This document shows, in pieces, positions 16,440 through 24,356 of a stretch of 64,000 nt of DNA. This DNA comes from Brevundimonas lenta. Lineage in GTDB: Bacteria > Pseudomonadota > Alphaproteobacteria > Caulobacterales > Caulobacteraceae. The DNA is taken from contig NZ_JACIDM010000003.1 in assembly GCF_014196335.1 (NCBI RefSeq), positions 1 to 64,000 of the forward strand. Direction: 5' to 3'. Under the pieces are notes generated by a model. The model did not search any database. It saw only the letters and a list, made by a program, of their open reading frames with translations, and was not told the origin of the DNA. The stretch's first letter is position 1, and each line of letters opens with the position of its first letter. Both the position numbers and the translations under genes were made by a program.

Positions 16440-19163
16440 CTAGCCGCCAAGACGGGCGAGAGCAGCCTGATAGTTGGCCAGTTGGGCCGTCAGATAGGCC
16501 GGGGCCGTGCCGGTGATCGCCGGCGTGTTCGATTCCGGGGCCAGAGCACGGTAGGCGTCCCGCACGGCTTTCATGGCCGCCTGCAGTTTCTCGCCGGCGT
16601 TCTTCACAGCCGTGGCGTCCGACAGGTTCAGATTGGAAGGCAGACCGAGGCCGAACGTGCTCATGACATCATCGCCAGAGCTGCGGCCGATAAAGCCTTG
16701 CGAAAGGCCCAGCCCGGCCAGCGCGTCGCGACCGGTTTCGCCAGCGGTCAGGACCGCCCCCTTGATCCCGTCGCGCGCCATGATCGAAAGACGCTGGAAG
16801 CCGGTGCGCAGGGCCGTGGCGAGATCTCCTGGCTGGGCCTCCTTGGCGGACTCCGATGTGACCGTGACCTTCAGCTTCATGTTGGAAGCCTGCTCGATCT
16901 TGCGGGCCAGGGTCTGCAAGGTGTCCCGCGCTTCGATGGTGACCGCAACCGAGCGTCCGCCATCGGCCGGCGAAACATAGAACCGGTCGCCCACGCGCAA
17001 GGACGTCGCCGTGGTCAGCGCCCGCGACGGGCTCTGGTCGATTTCGCCCTGGGGAAGACCCAGCCGGTCCAGCACGCTGGCTCCGCCCGACGCCACCGCC
17101 AGAGTCAGCGGCGCCGCCTGTTCGCTGTCGCCATTCCAGTCGCGACGCCATTCGACAGCGCCGGTCGTGGGGTCGATGCGGGTCAGGTAGGCCTTGGTGG
17201 GATCAGTCGCCTTGGCGCCCTCGGGGCGGTCGGCGATGCCGGTCAGCCAGACCTTGCCGTTCTGGATCTTCACGTCCGCCGCGGTGTCGTCCCCTGCCCC
17301 GCCGATGTAGGTCAGCCGATCATCGACCGAGGCGGTCAGACTGTCGTCGATCACGGCCACGAAGGCGTCCTTGCCGCCATGGTGAGCCATGGTGATCGTT
17401 CCGATGCCCAGGGCGGCGTTGCGGGTGGTTCCGCTGATGACGACCTTGCCGTCGGCGACGGCGATACCGGCGACTTCGCCGCTGGCCTCCCCCAGGTCGC
17501 GCTTGGCGGCCAGCGTCGGCTTGCCCAGGGCGTCCAGCGTGAACTGGCGCACGACCAGGCGGCCGTCCTCGACGCCCGCGGAGTAAAGGTTGTTTCCGTC
17601 GACGGCGATCGCATCGACGGTGTCAGCGCCGGTGGTGCCGAACTGCGACGCGCCGACGGCGGTCGAAACGACGGGGGCGAACTGGTGCAACTGGCTTTCG
17701 CTGAAGGCCTGGACGTAGCCGTCCCATCCGCCGACGCCCACAGCCCCCGTGATCGCCGACTGGGCACGCCCCGCCACATACACCGTACCATTGGGACCGA
17801 AGCTGACCGAGGTCGCCTCGTCGGCCGCGCGGGCGCCACGGCGCTGGGTCCAGACCTCCTGGCCTTCCGCATTGAAGACGGTGACGAAGCTGTCGGCGAC
17901 GCCGGCGACATCGCCGCTCTTGCCCGGCTCAAGCGCCCCGGTGACGGAGCCCGCCACGGCGACGCGCCCGTTCGCATCCACGGCGATCGCGTATCCGCTG
18001 GCGGTCGAGGCGGCGCCCAGGGCCTGGGTCATCACCACCCGGCCAGCTGAGTCCACCTTGATCAGCGCCACATCCTTCTGACCCTTGATGGGCTGGTTGC
18101 CCGGACCCGCGGTCAGATCCGCCACCATCCAAAGGGAGCCGTCGGGCCCGGTGGCGCTGGCCCGGACAGTCTCGACACCGTCCGGCAAGGCCGTCTGGGA
18201 GGCGCGGCCATCGACCCACTGGGTCTCGCCGACGCCCGCGACAGGAGGTGGCGCGGCGCCGCCCGTATCGCTCTGGAACTTAAGGACCTGCAGACCACCG
18301 GCCGTCCCGTTGTTCTGCACCACATAGACGCCGTCCGCGGTCTCCGCGGGCGTGAACTTCACGGTCTCGGTCGTTACGCCCCGCACGACGAGGGCGAACT
18401 GATCAGGCCCGGGCGGGAGAGTGACCGGCTTGCCGCCCACGGTGACCGTCTTCGGCTCGGGCTTGACCAGTTCGCGGCCGATCCGCGTCTCAATGCCCTG
18501 CGCTTCCAGCTTGCCGTTGATGTGGTCCAGGACGTTGGTCAGCGTCCGGGGCGTCGTGCCCATGTCCGCCAGATCGATGGCCACCGTCTTGGTGGTGTTG
18601 TCGCCGCGCTTGATCGTGATGTTGAACTCGACCTCGCCGGCGAAGGCGGGGCTGAGGGAGTCGGGCGAGCCCTCGTGGATCGGACCGGTGACGGAGATGG
18701 CGCTGTCCCGGGGCACGGCGGCGCTGGACTTGCTGCTCGAGGACGACGTGCCCTGCACCAGCCGAATTCCGTCCAGATCCGCGGACGGGAGCCATTTGCT
18801 GACCTCCGCCATGCCGACGGCGAAACGCTTGTTGAGCTGGGTCAGCTCAAGCGCGCCGACGCCCTTGGTGGCCGCCCTATTGGCCAGAACGTTCAGGGTC
18901 TCGAGCCCCTGATAGAGGGCGAACAGCTTCTTATAGTCGGCCGAAGCGCCCTTCACGTCCAGCTGGGCGGAGTCCTCGTTGATGAAGTCCCGGCCGCCGA
19001 GCGCCGCCCGCAGGAGAGCGCTCTGTTCCGGCGGCTTGGCCGAGCTCGACCAGGGCGGTGTCGGCTGCTTCTTCGACTGCGCCAGAGCGGCAGCCGTCGT
19101 CGAGGGCAGCGTCGAGGACGCGGTCCCGCCGAATAGCCCGAGAAGATAGCTGTTGTTGATCAC
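16440..19163 (-). CDS. Large flagellin-locus protein, FlaEY-like
   Basis: A 907-residue protein from a GTG start (19163). It has two flagellin hook-IN-like modules: FNITIKRGDNTTKTVAIDLADMG...LTNVLDHINGKL near residues 190-230, and YVSPADGGRSVAVTIEARDTLQTLARKIEQ near 735-765. Between them are beta-propeller/SBBP-like repeats of the form GYAIAVDANGRVAVAGS, DEATSVSFGPNGTVYVAGR and DTVDAIAVDGNNLYSAG. The C-terminus is helical, as in flagellin D0. No signal peptide is visible. Caulobacter has a FlaEY protein in its flagellin cluster that affects flagellin production or modification; position and character suggest a homologue, though I cannot align it. Confidence 0.65.
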   Translation of the reverse strand: MINNSYLLGLFGGTASSTLPSTTAAALAQSKKQPTPPWSSSAKPPEQSALLRAALGGRDFINEDSAQLDVKGASADYKKLFALYQGLETLNVLANRAATKGVGALELTQLNKRFAVGMAEVSKWLPSADLDGIRLVQGTSSSSSKSSAAVPRDSAISVTGPIHEGSPDSLSPAFAGEVEFNITIKRGDNTTKTVAIDLADMGTTPRTLTNVLDHINGKLEAQGIETRIGRELVKPEPKTVTVGGKPVTLPPGPDQFALVVRGVTTETVKFTPAETADGVYVVQNNGTAGGLQVLKFQSDTGGAAPPPVAGVGETQWVDGRASQTALPDGVETVRASATGPDGSLWMVADLTAGPGNQPIKGQKDVALIKVDSAGRVVMTQALGAASTASGYAIAVDANGRVAVAGSVTGALEPGKSGDVAGVADSFVTVFNAEGQEVWTQRRGARAADEATSVSFGPNGTVYVAGRAQSAITGAVGVGGWDGYVQAFSESQLHQFAPVVSTAVGASQFGTTGADTVDAIAVDGNNLYSAGVEDGRLVVRQFTLDALGKPTLAAKRDLGEASGEVAGIAVADGKVVISGTTRNAALGIGTITMAHHGGKDAFVAVIDDSLTASVDDRLTYIGGAGDDTAADVKIQNGKVWLTGIADRPEGAKATDPTKAYLTRIDPTTGAVEWRRDWNGDSEQAAPLTLAVASGGASVLDRLGLPQGEIDQSPSRALTTATSLRVGDRFYVSPADGGRSVAVTIEARDTLQTLARKIEQASNMKLKVTVTSESAKEAQPGDLATALRTGFQRLSIMARDGIKGAVLTAGETGRDALAGLGLSQGFIGRSSGDDVMSTFGLGLPSNLNLSDATAVKNAGEKLQAAMKAVRDAYRALAPESNTPAITGTAPAYLTAQLANYQAALARLGG

Positions 19164-19303
19164 GGCCGACTCCGAGCCCGCACTCTCGCAGCTCTGCCGT
19201 AACGAGCCCTTAACAGGCTTGGCCGGTGCGACAGCGGGCGCGACTCAGGGAACAATGATCCCCAGCGACCGTTAACGGCCCGCTGATTACGGAGGAGAAG
19301 CCA

Positions 19304-19429
19304 ATGACTGCCTTCGTCAACGCCCTGAAATCGCTGCTTTCCCTGTATGGCGTCGGGCCGCGATCGTCTCTGCGTCGCCGGCCGGAGCCGGTGTCTATCA
19401 GCCATGCGGAACGGCGACGCCTGGCCTGA
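19304..19429 (+). CDS. Possible 41-aa small protein antisense to the flagellin operon
   Basis: A short frame starting ATG at 19304 with an excellent GGAGGAGAAG ribosome-binding site 4-5 bases upstream, in the gap between the FlaEY-like gene and the first flagellin on the opposite strand. The product starts MTAFVNALKSLLSLYGVG, an amphipathic helix, followed by an Arg-rich tail. It ends within a small CTGGCC/GGCCAG hairpin (19421-19436). There is no homology evidence; the ribosome-binding site is the main support. Confidence 0.45.
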   Translation: MTAFVNALKSLLSLYGVGPRSSLRRRPEPVSISHAERRRLA

Positions 19430-19441
19430 CGGCCAGGCCGA

Positions 19442-20275
19442 TCAGCCCTTGAACAGCGACAGGATGATCTGCGGCGCCTGATTGGCGATCGACAGCGATT
19501 GCGCGCCCAGCTGCTGCTGCACCTGCAGGGCCTGCAGTCGCGCGCTTTCCTTGGCGAGGTCCGCGTCGACCAGGTTGCCGATGCCGGACTCCAGGGTGTC
19601 CATCAGCTTGGTGACGAAGTTGTTGTGCGCCTCGATCTGCTTGGCCTGCGCGCCGATCTCGCCGAGAGCGGCGTTCAGCTGGGTGATCGAGTCGTCCAAC
19701 TTATTCAGCGCCGTCGTCGCGCCGGTCAGGGTCAGGAGGCTGTCGGTCAGCGACAGCTCCATGATCGCGCCGCCGAGCGACAGGTTCTTGGCCGAGAGGG
19801 TCACGAACTGCGAGGCGTCGGCGTTGGCGAGGAATTTGATCCCCGTCGTCAGCGACCCGTTCAGGATGTTGCCGCCATCGAAGCTGGCGTTGTCCACGGC
19901 CGACTTGATCGCGCGCAGCAGGGCCTTGAAGTCGGCGTTCAGGAGTTCGCGAGACTGGGTCTTCAGCGAAGTGTCCTTCGCGGCGACCACCTTTTCCTTG
20001 AGCTGGTTCAGCAGGTCCGAGACTGATTCGCCGGCCGACATGGCGACGTCGGCGATCGAGGTCGCGCGGTCGAGGCTCTGCTTGACGGCTCCGAGGGCGC
20101 CCACGTCCGCCCGCTGCTGCTGGGCGATCGCCCAGATGGCGGCGTTGTCCTTGGCCCCCTGAACCTTCAGGCCCGTGGAGACACGGCTCTGCACATCCGA
20201 CAGACGATTGTTCGTCGTGGTCAGGTTTTGCAGCGCGATTGCAGCGGAAGCATTGGTGTGGACGCTATTCGTCAT
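19442..20275 (-). CDS. Flagellin (Caulobacter-type, short)
   Basis: A 277-residue flagellin lacking the variable surface domain, as in Caulobacter. The N-terminal D0/D1 helices contain NTNASAAIALQNL-type sequence and DNAAIWAIAQQQRADVGAL; the C-terminal helix contains DLAKESARLQALQVQQQLGAQSLSIAN. It would assemble into the filament. It is about 41% identical by eye to the second flagellin at 20786-21619 over the conserved ends and more divergent in the middle. It lies between the FlaEY-like gene and flaG on the same strand. No clear sigma-54 site was found in its own upstream region. Confidence 0.95.
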   Translation of the reverse strand: MTNSVHTNASAAIALQNLTTTNNRLSDVQSRVSTGLKVQGAKDNAAIWAIAQQQRADVGALGAVKQSLDRATSIADVAMSAGESVSDLLNQLKEKVVAAKDTSLKTQSRELLNADFKALLRAIKSAVDNASFDGGNILNGSLTTGIKFLANADASQFVTLSAKNLSLGGAIMELSLTDSLLTLTGATTALNKLDDSITQLNAALGEIGAQAKQIEAHNNFVTKLMDTLESGIGNLVDADLAKESARLQALQVQQQLGAQSLSIANQAPQIILSLFKG

Positions 20276-20406
20276 CCGACTCAGCCCTTCGAGGTTTGGG
20301 GCAAGCTAGAGGGCGAACTGTGGACACATGGTTAACAGGCGCTAACCACGCAGCTTAACCGCGCGGATCGCTCCTGCGCGGCGGATAGATCGAATGCCGG
20401 GACGCG

Positions 20407-20694
20407 TCAGGCCTTGGTGTTGATCACCGAGCCGGCGCTGTAGTCCGGGGTCTGCATGAGGTCGACGACCTGTTCGCGGGGCAACTGCTTGACGACCTCG
20501 CCCGTCACCCGGTCCAGCGTCTTGTAGATGAACGAGCCGGCCTGGGGGCCTTCCTCGATCACAAGACGGTAGCGGGCGGCCAGATCGGCCTCCTGCTGGG
20601 CCCGTGAATCACGGAAATCGCCGCTGGATGCGGCGTTGTTGGCGGACGAGACGGGGGACGCGGTTACCAGAGCGATCTTTGCATTGTTGTGCAT
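20407..20694 (-). CDS. FlaG-family flagellar protein
   Basis: A 95-residue protein with a disordered N-terminus and a C-terminal FlaG-like module. That module is RLVIEEGPQAGSFIYKTLD followed by VTGEVVKQLPREQVVDLMQ, the family's 'I/V-D..TGEVVRQIP.EE...' pattern. FlaG proteins influence filament length or assembly. Placement between two flagellin genes on the same strand agrees with that role. The 91-bp gap to the upstream flagellin holds a small GGCGGG/CCCGCC hairpin (about 20754-20775). Confidence 0.8.
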   Translation of the reverse strand: MHNNAKIALVTASPVSSANNAASSGDFRDSRAQQEADLAARYRLVIEEGPQAGSFIYKTLDRVTGEVVKQLPREQVVDLMQTPDYSAGSVINTKA

Positions 20695-20785
20695 GGCTCC
20701 TTCCGACGGCGATCAGCCGTGGCTTCCTTTTTAGGGACTGGAACGGTCGGGCGGGATCCGCAGACCCCGCCCTTCCGGTCGATCC

Positions 20786-21619
20786 TTAGCGGAACAGTCC
20801 GAGCAGGATGGAGGTCGAGGAGTTGGCGATCGACAGCGCCTGCACACCCAGCTGTTGCTTGGTTTGCAGAGCCTGCAGTCGCGCGCTTTCCTTGGCCAGG
20901 TCGGCGTCGACCATGTTGCCGACACCGGCGTCGATGGTGTCTTGCAGCTTGCCGACGAAGGTCAGGTGCGTGCCGAACGACTTGGAGCCGGTGCCCAGGC
21001 GAGCCAGGGAGGCCGAGACCTTGTCGATCGAGGCGTTGACGAGACCCAGGGCCGTCGAGGCCAGCGTCGAGGTGCCGATGCTGGTCGTGGCGGTGACCGT
21101 CACGTTGGCGCCGCCCAGCGACAGGTTTTCACCCGCCACCTTGATGGTGGTGCCCGTCGTGTTGGCGAGAGCCTTGTAGCCGTTGGTGCCGGTCGAGTTG
21201 TCCAGCAGGTTCACGCCGTTGAACTTGGCGTTGGTCACGACCGTAGCGATCTGGTCGCGGATGGCCTTGAAGTCTTCGTTCAGGGCCGAACGAGCCGACG
21301 TGGTCAGGCTCTTGTCGGTCGCTGCGAGGGACTTTTCTTTCATTTGGACCAGCAGGTCGGAGACCGACTCGCCGGCGGACAGGGCGACATCCACGGCCGA
21401 CTGGCCACGGTTGAGGCTGTCCTTGACGGCGTTCAGGGCGCCGATTTCAGCGCGCTGACCCTGGGCGATAGCCCAGATGGCGCCGTTGTCCTTGGCGGAC
21501 GAGACGCTCTTGCCGGTGTTGATGCGGTTTTGAACCGTCTGCAGTTCCGAGTTGGTAACCGACAGGTTCTGGAGGGCGATCATTGCGCCCGCATTCGTGT
21601 TAACGCTGTTCAGCGCCAT
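20786..21619 (-). CDS. Flagellin (Caulobacter-type, short)
   Basis: A 277-residue flagellin. The N-terminus is MALNSVNTNAGAMIALQNL and the D1 helix contains SSAKDNGAIWAIAQGQRAEIGAL. A small Thr-rich central region follows (VTVTATTSIGTSTLAST), then C-terminal helix DLAKESARLQALQTKQQLGVQALS. It is the first gene of the minus-strand flagellin group and has a sigma-54-type promoter about 70 bp upstream. Like its neighbour it lacks a D2/D3 domain. The start codon is fixed by the conserved flagellin N-terminus. Confidence 0.96.
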   Translation of the reverse strand: MALNSVNTNAGAMIALQNLSVTNSELQTVQNRINTGKSVSSAKDNGAIWAIAQGQRAEIGALNAVKDSLNRGQSAVDVALSAGESVSDLLVQMKEKSLAATDKSLTTSARSALNEDFKAIRDQIATVVTNAKFNGVNLLDNSTGTNGYKALANTTGTTIKVAGENLSLGGANVTVTATTSIGTSTLASTALGLVNASIDKVSASLARLGTGSKSFGTHLTFVGKLQDTIDAGVGNMVDADLAKESARLQALQTKQQLGVQALSIANSSTSILLGLFR

Positions 21620-21690
21620 GACGATAATCCTTGTTTCAAGGTGTCCGACGCCATTTTGGCGGCCGGGAGCTTTTTGCTCGGGTTGGTTGC

Positions 21691-21706
21691 AGCAAGGACG
21701 GGACCA
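21691..21706 (-). promoter_or_regulatory. Sigma-54-type promoter for flagellin
   Basis: On the minus strand TGGTCCCGTCCTTGCT (21706-21691) fits the -24/-12 consensus TGGCACG-N4-TTGCW, with TGG and TTGCT at the correct spacing. It lies 72 bp upstream of the flagellin ATG at 21619. Sigma-54 with the activator FlbD drives late flagellar genes in Caulobacter. Confidence 0.7.
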
Positions 21707-21777
21707 CTCGCCAAACCGTCATGCCAGCTCGCCGACCATTGATTTTGCTACGTTAGTTCCTGTTAAGGACGCTGGTC

Positions 21778-21816
21778 GCCCGGCAGGAAATGCCGGGCGC
21801 ACGGCAGATTCTGCCG
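21778..21816. repeat. Two adjacent hairpins between flagellin promoter and endolysin gene
   Basis: Perfect stems GCCCGGCA/TGCCGGGC (21778-21785 with 21791-21798) and CGGCAG/CTGCCG (21802-21807 with 21811-21816) sit side by side, with a third CTGCCG half-site nearby. They lie downstream of the phage-like cassette on the minus strand and could serve as its transcription end. There is no T-tract. Confidence 0.5.
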
Positions 21817-21868
21817 GGTGGCCCTGCACTTTCTGCCGCACGGCCGGACCTGGGGTTCGAAAATTGGA

Positions 21869-21891
21869 GTGCACACAGTGCACACAGTGCA
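21869..21891. repeat. 2.5 tandem copies of a 9-mer (GTGCACACA)
   Basis: GTGCACACA occurs at 21869-21877 and 21878-21886, followed by GTGCA. Each unit contains the palindrome TGCA/GTGCAC. It lies 20 bp beyond the stop of the endolysin gene. It might be a protein-binding site or simple repeat drift; no function can be assigned. Confidence 0.5.
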
Positions 21892-21910
21892 GTCAGGTCA
21901 TTCGCGAACG

Positions 21911-22294
21911 TCAGGGAAACGCCTTCCGGTCGAGTTCGAAATGCGGACCGTCGCGCAGGGTCGGCCAATCGCCGCCCCAGACGATCGCCGTACCCTGTCG
22001 GGCCGCGGCCGCCTTGAAGGCCGCCGCGATGCGGGGATAGAGCGGCCAGTCCCATCGCACCTGACCATCGACCATGGCGGCTACGTCGACGGCGTGACCT
22101 GTCAGGTGCCTGGAGTTCTTCGTCCGACTGGCCCCCGCGCGGATCAGCGCCATTTGCCGCTCGCGGGTGCGCAGCCCTTCCGTGACCATGAAATCGACCG
22201 GCGTCAGGGAGGCCGCCTCCTTGACCAGGGCCACCAGCCGGGGATGGACCCCGGCCAGTCGTTTCAGGGAGCGTTCGGACAAGCGATATCCCAT
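21911..22294 (-). CDS. M15-family peptidase, phage endolysin-like (L-Ala-D-Glu / D-Ala-D-Ala peptidase)
   Basis: A 127-residue soluble zinc peptidase. It shows the endolysin motif SxHxxGxAxD (residues 61-70: SRHLTGHAVD; likely ligands His63 and Asp70), WDWPLYPRIAAAF, and the distal PHFEL with ligand His118. This is the VanY/M15 fold used by T5-type phage endolysins to cut peptidoglycan peptides. No signal peptide is present, so release would need a holin. The ATG at 22294 follows GGAGGAG and overlaps the previous gene's stop (TGATG). It is the last gene of a four-gene phage-like cassette. Confidence 0.85.
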   Translation of the reverse strand: MGYRLSERSLKRLAGVHPRLVALVKEAASLTPVDFMVTEGLRTRERQMALIRAGASRTKNSRHLTGHAVDVAAMVDGQVRWDWPLYPRIAAAFKAAAARQGTAIVWGGDWPTLRDGPHFELDRKAFP

Positions 22295-22569
22295 CAGCGC
22301 TCCTCCCGGCCCGGGCCTGACTTGAGCAGGGCGAGGCTGGCGATCAGCTGTTGGGCGGTCGGCGCCACGAGATAGAGGACGAGGATCAGCGCCAGCATGC
22401 CCATGAGCGCCTCGGCCAGGCGTGGGGCGGCATGGGGCGGCGTCGCGGCGATCAGTCTGTCGAGCAGGAGCCAGACAGCTCCGGTGCTGGCGAACACGTA
22501 CAGTCGCCGCCACAGCCAGCGCCCCTCGGCCAGGGGCGGGATCGGTTCTACGGGGTCAGCTTCGGTCAC
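22294..22569 (-). CDS. Small membrane protein, holin-like position
   Basis: A 91-residue protein from a GTG start, with two hydrophobic helices (about residues 24-42 and 50-75) and a charged C-terminus ending GPGREER. The two-helix topology and the direct overlap with an endolysin gene (TGATG) make a holin or holin-like role likely, but I recognise no family. Its start overlaps the stop of the upstream small gene (GTGA at 22569-22566). Confidence 0.7.
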   Translation of the reverse strand: MTEADPVEPIPPLAEGRWLWRRLYVFASTGAVWLLLDRLIAATPPHAAPRLAEALMGMLALILVLYLVAPTAQQLIASLALLKSGPGREER

Positions 22570-22727
22570 AGATTTTCCTCCAGATCGTCGAGCCGCCGCT
22601 CATGTCGGCGCCAGCCGGGACCACCGGCTTCGAACAGTTCGTCTTTCGTCAGCCGGCGCGGGGCATCCCAGGCGTCGAGGTCCAGCAGTTCAGCTTCATC
22701 GCGGGTGCGGGCGAGGTTCCGGGTCAT
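22566..22727 (-). CDS. 53-aa small phage-cassette protein
   Basis: A short highly charged protein: it starts MTRNLARTRDEAELLDLDAW and ends RRLDDLEENL, and is predicted helical. It overlaps the next gene by 4 nt (GTGA), and its ATG lies 8 bp after the DUF2793 gene's stop. The tight packing and same direction mark it as a genuine member of the phage-like cassette. GTA and prophage clusters often have a small charged protein in this position. Function unknown. Confidence 0.65.
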   Translation of the reverse strand: MTRNLARTRDEAELLDLDAWDAPRRLTKDELFEAGGPGWRRHERRLDDLEENL

Positions 22728-22734
22728 GGCCGCC

Positions 22735-24213
22735 TCAACCCAGCGCGATCAGCCAGGCGCAGCCCGCAGCGCCGGTTCCGCCGATCCCGCCCGCGCTGAC
22801 GCCGGCCCCGCCGCCACCACCGCCCGCGCCTGACGACCCGCCGGCTCCCCCGCCATGTCCGACACCCGAAGCGACTGCTCCTCCGCCCCCGCCGCCCCCG
22901 CCTGCCCAGTGCAGGGACGGCTGCGGACACGCCGATCCTGGACCGCCCGCCGCACCGGAGCCGGCGGAACCTCCGACCGCTTTCACAGCGAGCACGCCGC
23001 CATCGCCGCCCGCCCCGCCGGCCCGCGCCACGCCCGCCGCATCGAGGCTGCCGCCCGCGCCCCCGCCTCCGGGAGCATCCGGCCGGTCGAAACTCTTGCC
23101 GGTGGCGCCCGCCGCCGAAATGCTGGATGCGCCGCCGCCGTTGGAATTGGGCACGCTGGCCCCCGCGGTCCCGGCCGTTCCGCCGGACGCGTTGCCAAGA
23201 CCTCCACCGCCGCCACCCGTGGCGGAGAGCAAGGTGGTCGCACCGAGCAGGATCGCCGAGCCGCTGCCGCCGCCACCGGCGATCGCAGATCCGCCCGCGC
23301 CGCCCGCGCCGACCACCACCGTGAGCCCGGCGGTGAGGTTTTCCGCCGGCCACACGGCCCGGCTGACGCCACCCGCCCCTCCGCCGCCGCCGCCGTAGCG
23401 GGCGCCGGAAGCGCCGAACGCCCCCGCGCCTCCACCCCCGCCACCGCCGACCACCACAGCCTCGACCGACCGCGCCCATGCGGGCGGCGTCCATGAACCG
23501 TTGGCGGTCAGAACAGTGACTTCGCGGCGCACGGCGCCCTGGGGGAACGACACGCGGCCGCTGGCGCGATCAGCGGTGAATGCGTTGCGCCAGGTGGCGC
23601 CATCGGCGCTGACCTTCAGGATCAGATCGTCGCTACCGACCAGGCCCAGTTCGGCGCGACCGCCATAGTTCGACTGGAACAGCAGCGAGAGGACGTCTGA
23701 CGCGCCTTCCTTGTTCAGGGTGAAGCGCAGGTCGCCGTCGCCGCCGTCCACCATGGGCAGGGCGGTCCAGAGCGCCTTGTTCAGCTTCGCGGCGAAGGGA
23801 TTGTCGGCGTCCGCCGCCGTCCCCACGCCCAGCCGGTCCAGATCGGCTATCTCGCCCAGACAGGCGCCGAGCGGCGTCCATGCGTCGCCCTCGCGGACGA
23901 TGAAGCTCCCCTCGTCGGCGACCCGGGCCAGCAGCCCCGATGGAGCGGCGACCACAGTCCAGCCGCCGGCCTCCGCCCTCAACAGATCGCCCGCCTCACA
24001 AGCCGCCCAGACTCCGCCGGTCGCGTCTGCAGGGAGGATATACAGGTCGCCGTCGGCGGGCGCCGCAGGCTGCGCCGTGGTGGACCGGCTCACCACCACA
24101 GTCTGGACGAGAGCATCCAGCCGGGTCAGCGCCTCGTTGAGGGTCACGTGCTTCTGCATCTGGCCCGCGGCCAGGTACGGCAGTTCCAGCCGTGCGGATT
24201 GTTCGTCGCTCAT
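22735..24213 (-). CDS. DUF2793 tail protein with long glycine-rich C-terminus
   Basis: A 492-residue protein. Residues 1-120 are the DUF2793 domain (MSDEQSARLELPYLAAGQMQ-type start, LNEALTRLDALVQ, DGDLYILP), known from phage and gene-transfer-agent tail regions. Residues 120-235 look like a beta-rich fibre/carbohydrate-binding region. From about 250 to the end it is extremely Gly-rich (runs of GGGGGGG, GGAGG) with hydrophobic spacers, like the tips of glycine-rich phage tail fibres built from polyglycine helices. It is the promoter-proximal gene of the cassette. Capsid, portal and tail-tube genes are absent from the window. Confidence 0.8.
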   Translation of the reverse strand: MSDEQSARLELPYLAAGQMQKHVTLNEALTRLDALVQTVVVSRSTTAQPAAPADGDLYILPADATGGVWAACEAGDLLRAEAGGWTVVAAPSGLLARVADEGSFIVREGDAWTPLGACLGEIADLDRLGVGTAADADNPFAAKLNKALWTALPMVDGGDGDLRFTLNKEGASDVLSLLFQSNYGGRAELGLVGSDDLILKVSADGATWRNAFTADRASGRVSFPQGAVRREVTVLTANGSWTPPAWARSVEAVVVGGGGGGGAGAFGASGARYGGGGGGAGGVSRAVWPAENLTAGLTVVVGAGGAGGSAIAGGGGSGSAILLGATTLLSATGGGGGGLGNASGGTAGTAGASVPNSNGGGASSISAAGATGKSFDRPDAPGGGGAGGSLDAAGVARAGGAGGDGGVLAVKAVGGSAGSGAAGGPGSACPQPSLHWAGGGGGGGGAVASGVGHGGGAGGSSGAGGGGGGAGVSAGGIGGTGAAGCAWLIALG

Positions 24214-24356
24214 GGTTGATCTCCGTGATTGGTCGGAGATCAGTCTGTGCTGGCCGGTTACCCCGGCTGGTCGATGACGCTGACAGCAGTCAGAAGGTCA
24301 GTAAAATTAACGACCTGACCCGTTCGGATATCGCGGAAATACGAAAACGACCACCG

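Noticed and set aside
22397..23398. 333-aa proline-rich plus-strand frame
   Set aside because: It is the reverse strand of the glycine-rich DUF2793 fibre gene (Gly codons read as Pro).
21911..24213. Complete prophage
   Set aside because: No integrase, repressor, terminase, portal, capsid or tail-tube genes are present; only a fibre/lysis cassette.
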